A DNA stretch of 34,524 bases from Astrobacterium formosum (GCA_030848545.1 JAVDCA010000010.1:164574-199097), one strand, 5' to 3'. Positions 24,715 through 32,425 are shown, counted from the first letter of the stretch. Made by a program: numbers and translations. Notes: generated by a model from the letters alone, not told the origin.

Positions 24715-25767
24715 ATGGCTAATGAGTGCCGCGAATCCGTTCGCCCGACGATTGCGTTGGCGATGGGCGACCCGGCGGGAGTAAGCCCCGAACTCCTGGC
24801 CCGGCTGCTGGCCGAGAAGGACGTGACCGCGTCCGCCCGCATCGTCATCTTCGGCGACCGGCGCATTCTCGACGGCGGCGCCGAAGTGGCGGGCGTCTCC
24901 CTCGACATCGACACCGTCGCGGAGGAAGCCCAAGTCCCGGCGGAGCAAGTCCCAGCGGGGCAGGTCCCGGCGGAGCCGGCCCGCCCGGTGCTCGTCGACC
25001 TCAAGAACCTCGACCCCAAGGACGTGACCCCCAGCACCGCGACGCTGGCGGGCGGCCGTTTCGCCACCGAGAATTTTCGCCGCGCCCTCCTGTGCGCCGC
25101 CGCCGGCAAGGCGCACGCCGTCATGTTCACGCCCTTCAACAAGAAGGCGATGCGCTTCGCCTACCCGGCCTATGACGACGAGATCCGCTTCATCTCCGAC
25201 ACCCTGAAAGACGACTCGCCGGCGCGCGAATTCAACGTCCTCGACCAGTTGTGGAACGCGCGCGTCACCTCGCACATCCCGCTGTCGGAGGTCGCCAACG
25301 CGATCACCGCCGACGCCATCCTGCGCAACCTCTCGCTCGCCGACTCCTGCATGCGCGCGGCCGGCTTCGCGCGGCCGCGCATCGCCGTCGCGGGTCTCAA
25401 CCCGCATGCGGGCGACGGCGGCAATTTCGGCCGCGAGGAGATCGACGTCATCGAGCCGGCCGTAAATGAGGCGATCCGCCGCGGTTACGCGGCCGAGGGC
25501 CCGTTCCCGGCCGACACCGTCTTCCTGCGCGCCAAGCGCGGCGATTTTAATGCGGTGCTGACCATGTATCACGACCAGGGCCAGATCGCCATGAAGCTGA
25601 TGGGCTTCGATCGCGGCGTCACGCTGGTGGGCGGCTATTCGTTCCCGATCTGCACGCCGGCGCACGGCACCGCCTACGACATCGCCGGCAAGGGCATCGC
25701 CAATGTGGGCGCCACCCGCCAGGCCATGCTGCTCGCCATCCGGATGGCATCGCGCGCGCGCGCCTGA
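24715..25767 (+). CDS. pdxA2: PdxA2: 4-hydroxythreonine-4-phosphate/D-threonate-4-phosphate dehydrogenase family
   Basis: NAD-dependent dehydrogenase of 350 residues in the PdxA family. In acid-sugar clusters PdxA2 oxidises and decarboxylates D-threonate 4-phosphate to dihydroxyacetone phosphate. Visible are ALAMGDPAGVSPEL (16-29), FTPFNKKAM, and metal histidines H187 (VTSHIP), H231 (LNPHAGDGG) and H286 (MYHDQGQIAMK), followed by GYSFPICTPAHGTAYDIAGKG. The location, divergent from the FCD regulator and beside otn genes, favours the catabolic PdxA2 role over vitamin B6 synthesis. ATG 24715 follows GGGAGGTC (24700-24707). A 15-base tandem repeat adds a QVPAE-type insert at residues 73-87. The expected partner kinase DtnK is not in the window. 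Confidence 0.88.
   Translation: MANECRESVRPTIALAMGDPAGVSPELLARLLAEKDVTASARIVIFGDRRILDGGAEVAGVSLDIDTVAEEAQVPAEQVPAGQVPAEPARPVLVDLKNLDPKDVTPSTATLAGGRFATENFRRALLCAAAGKAHAVMFTPFNKKAMRFAYPAYDDEIRFISDTLKDDSPAREFNVLDQLWNARVTSHIPLSEVANAITADAILRNLSLADSCMRAAGFARPRIAVAGLNPHAGDGGNFGREEIDVIEPAVNEAIRRGYAAEGPFPADTVFLRAKRGDFNAVLTMYHDQGQIAMKLMGFDRGVTLVGGYSFPICTPAHGTAYDIAGKGIANVGATRQAMLLAIRMASRARA
24931..24975 (+). repeat. In-frame 15-bp tandem repeat inside pdxA2
   Basis: There are three consecutive copies: 24931-24945, 24946-24960 and 24961-24975. The first reads CAAGTCCCGGCGGAG; the second differs at two bases and the third at one. They encode QVPAE-QVPAG-QVPAE, a surface-type insert between conserved parts of the enzyme. 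The pattern is typical of replication slippage. Confidence 0.9.
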
Positions 25768-25847
25768 GACGCCGCGCCGGCCGCACACCCACTTCAATTC
25801 GAGGAGCACATTTCACGATTCGTCGGGCGCACTTATGGAGGATGATG

Positions 25848-26837
25848 ATGCGCAAACACCTGTTGATCACCGCTGCGCTACTCGCGTCACTGCCCATGGC
25901 CGCCGAGGCGGCCTGGCAACCCAACCGGCCCATTGAATTCGTGGTCACCTCCGGGGCCGGTGGCGGCACCGACAATTTCGCCCGCGTCGTGCAGGCGATC
26001 ATCATGAAGCACAAGCTCGTCGACCAGGCGATCGTCGTCACCAACAAAGGCGGCGGCTCGGGCGCCGAAGGCTTCGTCTACGCCAAGACCCAGGCCAAGG
26101 ATCCCCACAAAGTCACCTTCGGGACCAACAACGAATATCTCCTGCCTTATGTCGCCAAGCTCGGCTACAAGGCTTCCGACCTGACCCCGGTCGCCGCCAT
26201 GGCGGTCGACGAGTTCCTTCTGTGGGTGAACGCCGGCTCGCCCTACAAGGACGCGATGAGCTACATCAACGCCGCCAAGGAAAAGCCCGGCACCCTGAAG
26301 GCGAGCGGCAGCCAATCGAAGGACACCGACCATACCCTGACCGCCATGATCGAGAGCGCGACCGGGGCCAAGTTCATCTACGTGCCGTTCCAGGGCGGCA
26401 ACGCCGCCGCGGTCCAGCTCGCCGGCGGCCACGTCGATTCAAACGTCAACAATCCCAACGAGAACATCGGCCAGTGGAAGGCCGGCGCGGTGCGTCCGCT
26501 GTGCGTGTTCTCGCCGACCCGCCTGCCCGGCAAGGACAAGGTCTCCGGTGGCATGGCGTGGTCGGACATCCCGACCTGCAAGGAGGCCGGCGTTCCGGTC
26601 GACCAGTTCCAGATGCCGCGCACCGTCTGGCTGTCCGGCGGCGTGCCGCAGGAAGCCGTCGACTTCTACATCGACGTGCTCAAGAAGGTTTCGGAAACTC
26701 CCGAATGGAAAGAGTGGACGGAACGCAACCTGCAGACACCGCGCTTCCTGTCCGGCAAGGCGCTCACCGACTTCTTCGCCGCCGACGAGGCGAAGAACAA
26801 GCAGGTCCTCGAGGCGCAGGGCTGGATCGTGAAGTAG
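25848..26837 (+). CDS. tctC: Tripartite tricarboxylate transporter substrate-binding protein, TctC/Bug family
   Basis: Periplasmic binding protein of 329 residues with a Sec signal peptide (MRKHLLITAALLASLPMAAEA). Mature features of the Bug family are WQPNRPIEFVVTSGAGGGTDNFAR with its ligand-binding Gly-rich loop, VVTNKGGGSGAEGFVYAK, and VPFQGGNAAAVQLAGGHVD near the second ligand loop. The ligand is a carboxylate, here probably a tetronate or a pentonate. Three ATG codons are in a row at 25842, 25845 and 25848. GGAGG at 25837-25841 is best spaced for the third. It is 80 bases after pdxA2 and is followed by a strong hairpin, so its mRNA may be more abundant than that of tctBA. Confidence 0.93.
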   Translation: MRKHLLITAALLASLPMAAEAAWQPNRPIEFVVTSGAGGGTDNFARVVQAIIMKHKLVDQAIVVTNKGGGSGAEGFVYAKTQAKDPHKVTFGTNNEYLLPYVAKLGYKASDLTPVAAMAVDEFLLWVNAGSPYKDAMSYINAAKEKPGTLKASGSQSKDTDHTLTAMIESATGAKFIYVPFQGGNAAAVQLAGGHVDSNVNNPNENIGQWKAGAVRPLCVFSPTRLPGKDKVSGGMAWSDIPTCKEAGVPVDQFQMPRTVWLSGGVPQEAVDFYIDVLKKVSETPEWKEWTERNLQTPRFLSGKALTDFFAADEAKNKQVLEAQGWIVK

Positions 26838-26848
26838 CTTTTCCTTCG

Positions 26849-26874
26849 TCCCTCCCCCGCTTGCGGGGGAGGGA
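26849..26874 (+). terminator. Strong hairpin after tctC
   Basis: A perfect 10-bp stem, TCCCTCCCCC (26849-26858) with GGGGGAGGGA (26865-26874), has a six-base loop and begins 11 bases after the tctC stop. It has no T-run and may act by stabilising the tctC mRNA end rather than ending transcription. Confidence 0.55.
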
Positions 26875-26901
26875 CATCGCATGTGGCACGGCCCCCCTTC
26901 T

Positions 26902-27060
26902 CCCTCTCCCCATTTGGGGAGAGGGTCGGGGTGAGGGGGTAGCGAACCCAGTTGGGTGCGCGCGCCCACACGCCGGGTCAGGGGACGATGGGACGACGTC
27001 GTGCGCGATCGCACTGCCGGAGCCCCCTCACCCCAACCCTCTCCCCGCTGGGGAGAGGGA
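26902..27060. repeat. Inverted intergenic repeat pair (family 2) between tctC and tctB
   Basis: Hairpin arms CCCTCTCCCC (26902-26911) and GGGGAGAGGG (26916-26925) start the element. The 24 bases at 26916-26939 are repeated inverted at 27023-27046 with one mismatch, and the second copy ends in another GGGGAGAGGG hairpin at 27051-27060. This CCCTCACCCC-AACCCTCTCCCC unit is a widespread proteobacterial intergenic repeat. The whole 346-base gap 26838-27183 contains no gene. Confidence 0.85.
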
Positions 27061-27183
27061 GCGCTGCTGCGGCGAGCGGCGACGCCTCCTGAGAGACGTC
27101 GATGCCGCTGCCCACTTGCGATCTTCCTCCCTTTTCAGGGGAGGGATGTTCGAAGTCTGCCGACCCCTGCCGGAGGGCTTGCG

Positions 27184-27666
27184 ATGATCTCCCGCTTCAA
27201 TGCCGAACTCGCCACCGCGGCGGCGACCGCGGCCGTCGGTGCCGTCACGGTCTTCGGCGCCCTCGAATACGGCATCGGCTGGGACATGGCCGGGCCGGAG
27301 CCGGGCGCGTTTCCGTTCTACATCGGCATCATGGTGATGCTGGCGAGCGGCGCCACGGCGGTCAAGACGGTAGCGAACCGTCCCGTTCTCGCGAGCCGCG
27401 AATTCCTCGATCGTCACCGTCTCGGCCGGATCGGCGTCTTCTTCGGATTGATGACCGGCTTCGTCGTGCTGTCGATGCTCATCGGACTCTATGTGGCGAC
27501 CGTCGTCTACGTCACCGCGGCGGTGTGGTGGCAGGGCGGCTACAAGCCCTGGATCGGCGCCGCCTGTGGGGTCTCGGCGGCGCTGTTCTTCTATGTGGTC
27601 CTGGAAAAGGGCTTCCAGGTGCCGCTCCTGAAAGGTCCGCTCGAAGCGGCCTTCGGCATCTACTGA
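27184..27666 (+). CDS. tctB: Tripartite tricarboxylate transporter small membrane subunit, TctB family
   Basis: Small inner-membrane subunit of 160 residues with four hydrophobic segments. The family pattern is seen in WDMAGPEPGAFPFYIGIMVM near residue 34, LGRIGVFFGLMTGFVVLSML and the final segment before FQVPLLKGPL. It supports TctA in importing the ligand bound by TctC. ATG 27184 is preceded by GGAGGG (27172-27177). It is 18 bases before tctA. Confidence 0.9.
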   Translation: MISRFNAELATAAATAAVGAVTVFGALEYGIGWDMAGPEPGAFPFYIGIMVMLASGATAVKTVANRPVLASREFLDRHRLGRIGVFFGLMTGFVVLSMLIGLYVATVVYVTAAVWWQGGYKPWIGAACGVSAALFFYVVLEKGFQVPLLKGPLEAAFGIY

Positions 27667-27684
27667 CACGAGCGGAGCCGTCCG

Positions 27685-29208
27685 ATGGAAAACATCCCTT
27701 CACTCATCTACGGTTTCGGCGTCGCGGTCTCGGGCTATCACATCGGCCTGATGATCATCGGCGTCCTGCTCGGCATCCTGGTCGGCGTCCTGCCCGGGCT
27801 GGGCGCCCCCAACGGCGTCTCGCTGTTGCTGCCGCTCACCTTCTCGATGGACCCGGTCGCAGCCATCATCCTGTTGACCAGCATGTACTGGGGGGCGCTG
27901 TTCGGCGGTTCGACCACCTCGATCCTGTTCAACATTCCGGGCGAACCGTCCTCGGTCGCCACCACGTTCGACGGCTATCCGCTCGCCCACAAGGGCCAGC
28001 CGACCCAGGCCTTGAGCTTCGCCTTCCTGTCGGCCGGCTTCGGCGCCCTGGTCGGCGTCATCGTGATCACGCTTCTGTCCGGCTGGGTCGCCCGCTTCGC
28101 GCTGAAATTCTCCTCGCCGGAATTTTTCGCCGTCTATCTCCTGGCGTTCTGCAGCTTCGTCGGACTGGGCGGCTCCTCGCCCTTCAAAAGCATGGTGTCG
28201 ATCGGCTTCGGCTTCTCCTTCGCGGCCGTCGGCATGGACTCCGTCTCCGGCAGCCTGCGCCTCACCTACGGGTTCGACGAACTCCTTGGCGGCATCAGCT
28301 TCCTGGTCGCCGTCATCGGCCTGTTCGGCCTCGGCGAACTGATCATGACCATCGAGGAGGGCTTCGAGCTCAAAGGCATCCGTGCCCGCATCAGCGTGCG
28401 CGACGTGCTCAAGACGGTCGTGGCCATGCCGCGCTACTGGGTGGCGCTTCTGCGCAGCGCCGCGGTCGGCTGCTGGATGGGCATCACCCCCGGCGGGCCG
28501 ACCGCGGCCTCGTTCATGAGCTACGGCCTTGCCAAGCGCTTCTCGAAGAATCGCGACAAGCTCGGCACCGGCGAGCCCGAGGGCATCATCTCGCCGGAGA
28601 CCGCCGACCACTCGGCCGGCACCTGCGCCATGCTGCCGATGATCGCGCTCGGCGTACCGGGCTCGGCCACCGCCGCGGTGATGATGGGCGGCCTGATGAT
28701 CTGGGGCCTCAATCCCGGACCGATGCTGTTCGTCGAGCGGCCCGACTTCGTCTGGGGCCTGATCGCCTCCATGTATCTCGGCAACGTGGTCGCGGTCGTC
28801 CTGGTCCTGGCCACCGTGCCGCTGTTCGCCTCGATCCTGCGCATCCCGTTCGCGATCATCGGCCCGATCATCGTCGTCACCTGCTTCATCGGCGCCTATA
28901 CGGTCGGCAACAAGGGCTTCGACCTTTCGCTCGCCCTCGCCTTCGGGGTCATCGGCTACGTGTTCAAGAAGCTGGACTATCCGATTGCCCCCCTGGTGCT
29001 CGCCATGGTGATCGGCGACAAGGCCGAAGATGCCTTCCGGCAGTCCATGATCATGTCGGGCGGCAATCTGTCGATCTTCTGGTCGAACGGCCTCGTCGCC
29101 ACGCTGACCGGCGGCGCCCTGATCCTCGCCTTCTGGCCGCTGATCACCGCCGGCATCTCCCGCGTGGCGACGGTAATTCGCGGTGCGTCGGACCGTGAAG
29201 TGGCCTAG
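27685..29208 (+). CDS. tctA: Tripartite tricarboxylate transporter large permease, TctA family
   Basis: Large permease of 507 residues with about 12 membrane segments, the usual family length. It carries the two signature loops, LVGVLPGLGAPNGVSLLLP near residue 32 and GITPGGPTAASFMSYGLAK near residue 267. It also has GALFGGSTTSILFNIPGEP and GVPGSATAAVMMGGLMIWG. It moves the carboxylate released from TctC, driven by an ion gradient. It follows tctB closely and is separated from the dehydratase gene by a palindromic repeat. Confidence 0.95.
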   Translation: MENIPSLIYGFGVAVSGYHIGLMIIGVLLGILVGVLPGLGAPNGVSLLLPLTFSMDPVAAIILLTSMYWGALFGGSTTSILFNIPGEPSSVATTFDGYPLAHKGQPTQALSFAFLSAGFGALVGVIVITLLSGWVARFALKFSSPEFFAVYLLAFCSFVGLGGSSPFKSMVSIGFGFSFAAVGMDSVSGSLRLTYGFDELLGGISFLVAVIGLFGLGELIMTIEEGFELKGIRARISVRDVLKTVVAMPRYWVALLRSAAVGCWMGITPGGPTAASFMSYGLAKRFSKNRDKLGTGEPEGIISPETADHSAGTCAMLPMIALGVPGSATAAVMMGGLMIWGLNPGPMLFVERPDFVWGLIASMYLGNVVAVVLVLATVPLFASILRIPFAIIGPIIVVTCFIGAYTVGNKGFDLSLALAFGVIGYVFKKLDYPIAPLVLAMVIGDKAEDAFRQSMIMSGGNLSIFWSNGLVATLTGGALILAFWPLITAGISRVATVIRGASDREVA

Positions 29209-29236
29209 AGTCACATTCGCGGCAGTGAACTCGAAT

Positions 29237-29319
29237 CGTCATTGCGAGGCGCGAAGCGACGAAGCAATCCAGGGCGCCGCAGTAAAGAGCTGGATTGCTT
29301 CGCTTCGCTCGCAATGACG
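29237..29319. repeat. Intergenic palindromic repeat (family 3) upstream of the araD-like gene
   Basis: The left arm at 29237-29272 begins CGTCATTGCGAG and ends GAAGCAATCCAG. The right arm at 29290-29319 is its imperfect reverse complement (CTGGATTGCTTCG..., ending CGCAATGACG), with a 17-base loop. This is the CGTCATTGCGAG/GCAATCCAG element common in Bradyrhizobium-like genomes. The right arm ends inside the sequence that leads to the ribosome-binding site of the next gene. Confidence 0.88.
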
Positions 29320-29330
29320 GAGGCTTAACC

Positions 29331-30257
29331 ATGGCTTCCACCCAACGTCCCTATCGCGGCGTCTTCCCGGTCGCCCCGACCCCCTTCACCGACAATGGCG
29401 ACGTCGATCTCGACGGCCAGCGGCGCGTCATCGACTGCATGATCGACCAGGGCGTCGACGGCATCTGCATCCTCGCCAACTATTCCGAGCAGTTCGTGCT
29501 CACCGACGCGGAGCGCGACACCCTCACCAAGCTGTGCCTGACGCATGTCGCCGGCCGCCGGCCCGTGATCGTCACCTGCAGCCACTTCTCGACCCGGATC
29601 GCCGCCGAGCGCGCCCGCAAGGCGGCGGCGCTCGGCGCCAGCATGCTGATGCTGATGCCGCCCTATCACGGCGCCTCGCTGCGCGCCGACGAAACCCGCA
29701 TGATCGAGCATTTCGCCCGCGTCGCGGAAGCCTCCCCGCTGCCCATCATGGTCCAGGACGCCCCACTCTCGGGCGTGCCCCTGTCGGTGCAGTTCCTCGC
29801 CCGCCTGGCCCGCGAGGTGCCGCAGGTCGCCTATCTCAAGATCGAGGTCGCGGGCGCCGCCGCCAAGCTGCGCAGCCTCATCGCCGCCGGAGGCGATGCC
29901 ATCAAGGGGCCGTTCGACGGCGAGGAAGCCATCACCCTGATGGCGGACCTGGACGCCGGAGCCACCGGCACCATGTCGAGCGCGCTCCTTCCCGACCTGA
30001 TCGCGCCGGTCCTCGTCCATCACCGTGAGGGACGCCGCCGCGAGGCGGCCGCCGCCTACGCCGCGATCCTGCCGCTGATCAACTACGAGAACCGCCAGTG
30101 CGGGCTGCGCGCCGCCAAGACCGTCATGATGGAAGGCGGCGTGATCAAGAGCGACGCCGTGCGCCACCCGCTCGAGCCGCTCCATCCGGCGACCCGTGCC
30201 GGCCTCCTCGAACTGGCGCAGGAGCTGTCGCCGCTGGCGCTCACCTGGGGCAAGTGA
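29331..30257 (+). CDS. araD: L-2-keto-3-deoxyarabonate dehydratase-like protein (DHDPS family)
   Basis: TIM-barrel Schiff-base enzyme of 308 residues. It closely resembles, from memory, L-2-keto-3-deoxyarabonate dehydratase of the non-phosphorylating L-arabinose pathway, which gives alpha-ketoglutarate semialdehyde. Shared features are YRGVFPVAPTPF, DLDGQRRVIDCMID, CILANYSEQFVL, MPPYHGAS and GEEAITLMADLDAGATG, with the tail PLINYENRQCGLRAAK. The Schiff-base lysine is K170 in YLKIEVAGAAAK. The Tyr of classical DHDPS (YNVP) is replaced in IMVQDAP, as in that subgroup. ATG 29331 follows GGAGG (29319-29323). Other enzymes of the arabonate route are not in the window, so it may act on another 2-keto-3-deoxy acid. 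Confidence 0.85.
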   Translation: MASTQRPYRGVFPVAPTPFTDNGDVDLDGQRRVIDCMIDQGVDGICILANYSEQFVLTDAERDTLTKLCLTHVAGRRPVIVTCSHFSTRIAAERARKAAALGASMLMLMPPYHGASLRADETRMIEHFARVAEASPLPIMVQDAPLSGVPLSVQFLARLAREVPQVAYLKIEVAGAAAKLRSLIAAGGDAIKGPFDGEEAITLMADLDAGATGTMSSALLPDLIAPVLVHHREGRRREAAAAYAAILPLINYENRQCGLRAAKTVMMEGGVIKSDAVRHPLEPLHPATRAGLLELAQELSPLALTWGK

Positions 30258-30290
30258 TAGCTACGAATTCGCCTGTTGCTTCTCCATCCA

Positions 30291-30376
30291 TCATGGCCGG
30301 GCTTGTCCCGGCCATCCACGTCTTCGACGCGGCTCGGTTGGAAAGACGTGGATGCCCGGCACAAGGCCCGGCATGA
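30291..30376. repeat. Intergenic palindromic repeat (family 4) between araD-like and AKR genes
   Basis: The left arm at 30291-30324 (TCATGGCCGGG...ATCCACGTCTT) pairs with the right arm at 30343-30376 (AAGACGTGGATG...GGCATGA). It has 29 of 34 positions complementary. The left arm can also fold alone (ATGGCCGGG with CCCGGCCAT). This matches the GGCCGGGCTTGTCCCGGCC element frequent in Bradyrhizobium and Rhodopseudomonas. Confidence 0.88.
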
Positions 30377-30397
30377 CGAGCACATGGAGTCTCCCAC

Positions 30398-31414
30398 ATG
30401 GACTACCGCCGGCTGGGGCGTAGCGGCCTCGAAGTCTCCACCCTGTGCCTCGGCACCATGACGTTCGGGGACCGGACCGACGAGGCCGCCGCGGCGGCGA
30501 TCGTCGCGAGCGCCCGCGATGCCGGCGTCAATTTCATCGACACGGCGGACGCCTATGCGGCCGGCCGCTCGGAAGCGATCGTCGGCCGCCTGATCAAGCC
30601 GCACCGGCACGACTGGGTCTTGGCCACCAAACTGGCGAACCAGATCGGCGACGGCCCCAACCGCCGCGGCGTGTCGCGCGCCTGGATGATGCGGGAGGTG
30701 GAGACGAGCCTGAAGCGGCTCGGCACCGACCACATCGACATCTACTACCTGCACAAGGAAGACCATGCGACGCCGCTCGCCGAGACCGTGCGCGCCATGG
30801 CCGACCTCATCCGCCAAGGCAAGGTGCGCTATTTCGGCGTCTCGAACTATCGCGGCTGGCGCATCGCCGAGATCTGCAACATCTGCGACCGCATCGGCAT
30901 CGACCGGCCGGTGGTGAGCCAGCCGCACTACAATGCGCTCAATCGCCAGGCCGAAGTGGAACACCTGCCGGCCTGCGACCACTACGGCGTCGGCGTCGCC
31001 CCCTACAGCCCGCTGGCGCGCGGTGTCCTGACCGCGAAATACGCGCCCGGCGCCGCGCCGGCGGCCGACTCGCGCGCCGGCCGCAACGACACCCGCATGA
31101 TGCAGTCCGAATGGCGGCCCGAGTCGCTCGCCATCGCGCGCGAAATCGCCGGCCATGCCGAAGCGCGTGGCATCACCGCCGGCCAGTTCGCGATCGCGTG
31201 GCTGCTGAACAACACGACGGTGAGTTCGGTCGTGACCGGGCCACGCACGATCGAGCAATGGGAGGGCTATCTGGGCGCGCTCGCCTATCGGGTCACCGCC
31301 GAGGACGAGGCCCTGGTGGACCGCCTGGTGCCCCCCGGCCACGCCTCGACGCCGGGCCACAACGACCCCGCCTATCCGATCGAGGGCCGCCGTCCGCGCA
31401 CCGCGGGCGGCTGA
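30398..31414 (+). CDS. Aldo/keto reductase
   Basis: NADPH-dependent oxidoreductase of 338 residues with the AKR TIM barrel. The catalytic tetrad is D48 (FIDTAD), Y53 (DAYAAGRSE), K78 (LATKLA) and H119 (YYLHKED). Cofactor-binding features are GVSNYRGW, SQPHYNAL, YSPLARGVLT, and the late VVTGPRTIEQ. It could oxidise or reduce a sugar or a 2-oxo acid in the preceding pathway. AKRs are too broad to name a substrate. ATG 30398 has TGGAG ten bases upstream. It is on the same strand as the araD-like gene, separated by the family-4 repeat. Confidence 0.9.
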   Translation: MDYRRLGRSGLEVSTLCLGTMTFGDRTDEAAAAAIVASARDAGVNFIDTADAYAAGRSEAIVGRLIKPHRHDWVLATKLANQIGDGPNRRGVSRAWMMREVETSLKRLGTDHIDIYYLHKEDHATPLAETVRAMADLIRQGKVRYFGVSNYRGWRIAEICNICDRIGIDRPVVSQPHYNALNRQAEVEHLPACDHYGVGVAPYSPLARGVLTAKYAPGAAPAADSRAGRNDTRMMQSEWRPESLAIAREIAGHAEARGITAGQFAIAWLLNNTTVSSVVTGPRTIEQWEGYLGALAYRVTAEDEALVDRLVPPGHASTPGHNDPAYPIEGRRPRTAGG

Positions 31415-31444
31415 TGCCGGCGGCTGCGTAGTCCCGGCGGCACG

Positions 31445-32425
31445 TCAGTCGTAATCGATCACCTGGCACAGCACGCCGCTTGCGGGCGCCAAGATGGCGT
31501 CGAGCTTTTGCGGCAGCTCGCGGAATGCCACCGCGGGCGCCAGCAGGGCGTCGAGGCGTTCGTCGGCCAAAAGATCGATGGCGGCCGCCAGTCGCCGGCG
31601 CGGCGTCCATCGCGGCCGGTGGCTGCCGGCGACGCGGCCGACCTGGCTTGCGACCAGTTTCAACCGCCGGCTGTGGAAGGCGCCGCCGAGCGGCACCGTC
31701 ACGTCGCCGGCGCCGTACCACGACATCTCGACGATGCGCGCCTCCTCGCCCGCAAGCGCGAGCGCGGTCGCGAGCCCGTCACCACTGCCGCTCGCGTGGA
31801 AGACCAGGTCGCACTCGCCCTCCGCCTGCCCAGGCAGGGCAAATCCGACCCCCAGCGCGGCCGTGAGCGTTTCCCGGCTCCCGTCCGTGTCGACGAGGCT
31901 CACTTGCGCGCCGGGCAGGCGTCCGCACAGATAGGCCGTGAGCGCGCCGACAACGCCGGCGCCGACGACTGCGATGCGGTCGCACGGACCGGGGGCGGCG
32001 TCCCATGTTGCGTTGAGTGCCGTCTCCATGTTGGCGGCAAGCACGGCCCGGCGCGCCGGCACCCCGGACGGCACCGGCACCACGGCCTCGGCCGGCACGG
32101 TGAAACGGGTCTGATGCGGATGCAGCACGAACACGGTGCGGCCGACGAGTTCATCGACCCCGGCTTCGACGATGCCGACGGTCGCATAGCCGTATTTGAC
32201 CGGGAACGGGAAAGCGCCGGCCATGAACGGCGGGCGCATGCGCTGATACTCGCTCGCCGGCACCCGGCCGGCATGGACGAGCCGCTCGGTGCCGCGGCTC
32301 AGGGCGCCGTGGAGGGCACGCACCACCACCTCGCCCGGCCCCGGTGCTACGACCGTTTCGACCCCGATCTCGGCGCGGCGCGGCGCCGCGTACCACAGCG
32401 CCTCGGCCTTTCCTTCTTCGCTCAC
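31445..32425 (-). CDS. Zinc-less MDR dehydrogenase, BchC-like (annotated in relatives as zinc-binding alcohol dehydrogenase)
   Basis: Medium-chain dehydrogenase/reductase of 326 residues. The GroES-like half shows VVAPGPGEVVVRALHGALSRGTE and FPVKYGYATVGIVEAG. The Rossmann half has RIAVVGAGVVGALTAYL and VSLVDTDGSRE. The catalytic-zinc Cys near the GTE motif is Ser-Arg here, so it should not bind catalytic zinc. The family resembles the BchC-type group. GTG 32425 follows GGAGG six bases upstream. In many alphaproteobacteria a protein of this type sits beside the PTPS-fold, GT4 and methyltransferase genes, which here lie at 7109-9398. That association is from memory and needs a search. Confidence 0.85.
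   Translation of the reverse strand: MSEEGKAEALWYAAPRRAEIGVETVVAPGPGEVVVRALHGALSRGTERLVHAGRVPASEYQRMRPPFMAGAFPFPVKYGYATVGIVEAGVDELVGRTVFVLHPHQTRFTVPAEAVVPVPSGVPARRAVLAANMETALNATWDAAPGPCDRIAVVGAGVVGALTAYLCGRLPGAQVSLVDTDGSRETLTAALGVGFALPGQAEGECDLVFHASGSGDGLATALALAGEEARIVEMSWYGAGDVTVPLGGAFHSRRLKLVASQVGRVAGSHRPRWTPRRRLAAAIDLLADERLDALLAPAVAFRELPQKLDAILAPASGVLCQVIDYD

Noticed and set aside
27700-29214. 504-codon minus-strand open frame opposite tctA
   Set aside because: It is charged, Asp/His/Gln-rich antisense of a membrane protein, typical of high-GC shadow frames.
29237-29319. Inverted arms considered as terminal repeats of a small mobile element or CRISPR-like repeat
   Set aside because: There is only one pair with a 17-base loop, no spacers, no target duplication or coding content; it fits a dispersed palindrome.
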